Of a stretch of DNA of 64,000 bases, positions 62,140 through 64,000 are shown piece after piece. The notes beneath the pieces are model-generated. The model saw only the letters and a list, made by a program, of their open reading frames with translations. It did no database searches and had not been told where the DNA came from. Position 1 is the first letter of the stretch. Each line of letters opens with the position of its first letter. Both the position numbers and the translations under genes were made by a program. The stretch is from Ramlibacter rhizophilus (GTDB lineage Bacteria > Pseudomonadota > Gammaproteobacteria > Burkholderiales > Burkholderiaceae_C): positions 186,001 through 250,000 of the forward strand of contig NZ_SMLL01000003.1 in NCBI RefSeq assembly GCF_004681965.1. Reading direction: 5' to 3'.

Positions 62140-62172
62140 TTGCCCGATCCCGGTCGCCTGCACTATGATGCA
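62140..62172 (+). promoter_or_regulatory. Promoter with a BzdR/BoxR-type operator before boxB
   Basis: A -35 TTGCCC (62140-62145), an 18-base spacer and a -10 TATGAT (62164-62169) form a plausible sigma-70 promoter. A direct repeat TGCA-N6-TGCA (62159-62172) overlaps the -10. By established work in Azoarcus, TGCA-N6-TGCA is the recognition motif of the benzoyl-CoA-responsive repressor BzdR, and BoxR is its paralogue for the aerobic box genes. The overlap fits repression relieved by benzoyl-CoA. A further TGCA occurs near 62188. Confidence 0.6.
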
Positions 62173-62216
62173 TGCCACTCACCCTGTGCATGCGATTTAA
62201 TTCAGGAGACGCCGCG

Positions 62217-63647
62217 ATGTCCTCGTCCATCAACTACAGCGAGAAGATCCCCAACAACGTGAACCTGAGCGAGGACCGCACCCTGCAGCGCGCCCTCGAG
62301 CAGTGGCAGCCGAACTACCTGCAGTGGTGGCAGGACGTGGGCCCCGAGGGTTCGCAGAATTTCGACGTGTACCTGCGCACCGCCGTGAGCGTGGACCCGC
62401 AGGGCTGGGCGCAATTCGATTACGTGAAGATGCCCGACTACCGCTGGGGCATTTTCCTGAACCCGGGCGACGCCGAGCGCAAGATCCACTTCGGCGACCA
62501 CCTGGGCGAGAAGGCCTGGCAGGACGTGCCCGGCGAATACCGCGCCAACCTGCGCCGCATCATCGTCACCCAGGGGGATACCGAGCCCGCCTCGGTGGAG
62601 CAGCAGCGCCACCTGGGCCTCACGGCGCCCAGCCAGTACGATCTGCGCAACCTGTTCCAGGTCAACGTGGAAGAGGGGCGCCACCTCTGGGCCATGGTCT
62701 ACCTGCTGCACAAGTACTTCGGCCGCGACGGCCGCGAGGAAGGCGAGGCGTTGCTGGAGCGGCGCAGCGGCCAGGCGGACAACCCGCGCATCCTCGAGGC
62801 CTTCAACGAGCCCACGCCGGACTGGCTGTCCTTCTTCATGTTCACCTACTTCACGGACCGCGACGGCAAGTTCCAGCTGTCCGCGCTGGCCGAGAGCGCC
62901 TTCGATCCGCTCGCGCGCACCACCAAGTTCATGCTGACCGAGGAAGCGCACCACATGTTCGTGGGCGAAAGCGGGATCAGCCGGATCATCCAGCGCACCT
63001 GCCAGGTGATGAACGAGCTCAAGACCGACGACCCGAAGAAGCTGCGCGAGGCCGGCGTGATCGACCTGCCCACCATGCAGCGCTACCTCAACTTCCACTT
63101 CAGCGTCACCATCGACCTCTTCGGCGCCGACGAGTCGAGCAACGCCGCGCTGTTCTATTCCTCGGGCCTCAAGGGCCGCTTCGACGAAGGCAAGCGCAAC
63201 GACGACCACCAGCTCAAGGGCCAGACCTACCGCGTGCTGCAGGCCCGGGACGGCCAGCTCGTCGAGCGCGACGTGCCCATGCTCAACGCGCTCAACGAAG
63301 TGCTGCGCGACGACTACATCAAGGACAGCGTCGGCGGCGTCGAGCGCTGGAACAAGGTCATCGAAAAGGCCGGCATCCCCTTCCGCCTGAAGGTCCCGCA
63401 CAAGGCCTTCCACCGCAACATCGGCGGCCTCGCGGGCCTGAAGGTCTCGCCCGAGGGCCGCGTGGTGAGCGAGGCCGAGTGGAACGCCAAGGTCGGCGAG
63501 TGGTTGCCCACCGACGAGGACCGCGCTTTCGTCGGCAGCCTCATGGGCCGCGTGGTGGAGCCGGGCAAGTTCGCCAACTGGATTTCCCCGCCGGCCATGG
63601 GCATCAACCGGCAGCCGGTGAATTTCGAATACGTGCGTTTCGGCTGA
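62217..63647 (+). CDS. boxB: Benzoyl-CoA 2,3-epoxidase, subunit BoxB
   Basis: BoxB is the diiron oxygenase component that epoxidises benzoyl-CoA, using electrons from BoxA. The 476-residue protein has the family start [35 protein letters not shown], a ferritin-like helical core with [15 protein letters not shown] and [14 protein letters not shown] (ExxH motifs for the diiron site), and the ending [34 protein letters not shown] before the ATG at 62217 fixes the start. It lies 5 bases from boxA. No boxC is visible upstream, so it must be downstream of the window or elsewhere. Confidence 0.96.
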   Translation: MSSSINYSEKIPNNVNLSEDRTLQRALEQWQPNYLQWWQDVGPEGSQNFDVYLRTAVSVDPQGWAQFDYVKMPDYRWGIFLNPGDAERKIHFGDHLGEKAWQDVPGEYRANLRRIIVTQGDTEPASVEQQRHLGLTAPSQYDLRNLFQVNVEEGRHLWAMVYLLHKYFGRDGREEGEALLERRSGQADNPRILEAFNEPTPDWLSFFMFTYFTDRDGKFQLSALAESAFDPLARTTKFMLTEEAHHMFVGESGISRIIQRTCQVMNELKTDDPKKLREAGVIDLPTMQRYLNFHFSVTIDLFGADESSNAALFYSSGLKGRFDEGKRNDDHQLKGQTYRVLQARDGQLVERDVPMLNALNEVLRDDYIKDSVGGVERWNKVIEKAGIPFRLKVPHKAFHRNIGGLAGLKVSPEGRVVSEAEWNAKVGEWLPTDEDRAFVGSLMGRVVEPGKFANWISPPAMGINRQPVNFEYVRFG

Positions 63648-63652
63648 CAAGC

Positions 63653-64000
63653 ATGGACCAGTCCGAGATCACGCTGCTCAAGCAGCACCTGATCGACCCG
63701 GAGATCTGCATCCGCTGCAACACCTGCGAGGCCACGTGCCCCGTGGGTGCGATCACGCACGATTCGCGCAACTACGTGGTCGATCCGGACAAGTGCAACT
63801 ACTGCATGGCCTGCGTGCCGCCCTGTCCCACGGGCAGCATCGACAACTGGCGCAACGTGCCGCGGGTGCAGGCCTACTCGCTGGAGGCGCAGCTCGGCTG
63901 GGACGAGCTGCCGCCCGAGCTGAGCGAGGCCGAACTGGCCGCCGCCGGTGCCTCGGCGGCCGACGTCGCCCTGGCCGAGCCGCAGGAGATGCCGCTGTCC
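63653..64000 (+). CDS. boxA: Benzoyl-CoA epoxidase reductase component BoxA (5' part, truncated by the window)
   Basis: This is the first 116 residues of BoxA, the FAD/2x[4Fe-4S] protein that transfers electrons from NADPH to BoxB. Two ferredoxin-like clusters are visible, [15 protein letters not shown] (near residues 19-33) and [14 protein letters not shown] (near 48-61). The N-terminus [20 protein letters not shown] is typical. The flavin/NADPH domain lies past the right edge. It starts 5 bases after boxB and shares its promoter. Confidence 0.93.
   Translation, partial: MDQSEITLLKQHLIDPEICIRCNTCEATCPVGAITHDSRNYVVDPDKCNYCMACVPPCPTGSIDNWRNVPRVQAYSLEAQLGWDELPPELSEAELAAAGASAADVALAEPQEMPLS

Overview
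The window is high-GC (roughly two-thirds G+C), gene-dense chromosomal DNA of a betaproteobacterium, most likely order Burkholderiales, family Comamonadaceae (Variovorax/Ramlibacter type). The pointers are the PP2C-rph-rdgB-hemW order, a urtABCDE urea transporter beside a ureABCEFG urease operon, two Bug-type tripartite-tricarboxylate binding proteins, an aerobic benzoyl-CoA (box) pathway, and GC-rich dispersed intergenic repeats of the kind common in that family. The assignment is inference; no rRNA or marker gene is present.

Layout: 1-3730 housekeeping (end of an upstream gene, PP2C phosphatase, rph, rdgB, hemW). 3825-10751 a cobalamin riboswitch followed by btuB-btuF-btuC-btuD-cobQ and a small P-loop kinase, i.e. 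B12/corrinoid uptake and salvage. 10870-13642 an orphan CHASE histidine kinase, a methyltransferase-like protein and a small protein. 14039-14126 tRNA-Ser(UGA). 14172-18601 (minus) ureA-[small membrane protein]-ureBCEFG. 18677-23085 a giant NCS1 transporter/histidine kinase/receiver fusion with a LuxR-type response regulator. 25281-31150 urtABCDE, bracketed by two unrecognised effector-like proteins (23181-25112 and 31617-32693). 33644-34474 (minus) ureD. 34626-37287 (minus) an NMT1-type ABC transporter.

38085-45931 carries purine-ring catabolism: gntR-puuE-uraD/allC fusion-M20 hydrolase on the minus strand, divergent from uraH, then xdhC and puuD. A perfect 16-bp palindrome between gntR and uraH, and a degenerate copy upstream of puuD, look like a shared operator. 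Urate is therefore taken through 5-hydroxyisourate, OHCU, allantoin and allantoate to ureido compounds and urea; urea is split by the urease, and external urea enters through Urt. The NCS1-kinase is a plausible sensor for this nitrogen-scavenging block.

45972-61324 is an aromatic/organic-acid section: iorA-iorB-Bug-thioesterase with a divergent LysR, an alpha/beta hydrolase, a two-subunit Rieske oxygenase with a divergent LysR and Bug protein, an HTH protein next to a beta-propeller-like protein, and an FMN-dependent alpha-hydroxy-acid oxidase. 61385-62018 is a higBA toxin-antitoxin pair. 62217 to the right edge is boxB and the start of boxA.

Three dispersed repeat families run through the second half. 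A ~105-bp MITE-like double hairpin is present in five full copies and one half copy, and one full copy is translated in frame inside urtC. A second family, with a TTCGGGCTGAGCCTGTCGAAG-like core, is translated in frame inside iorA.
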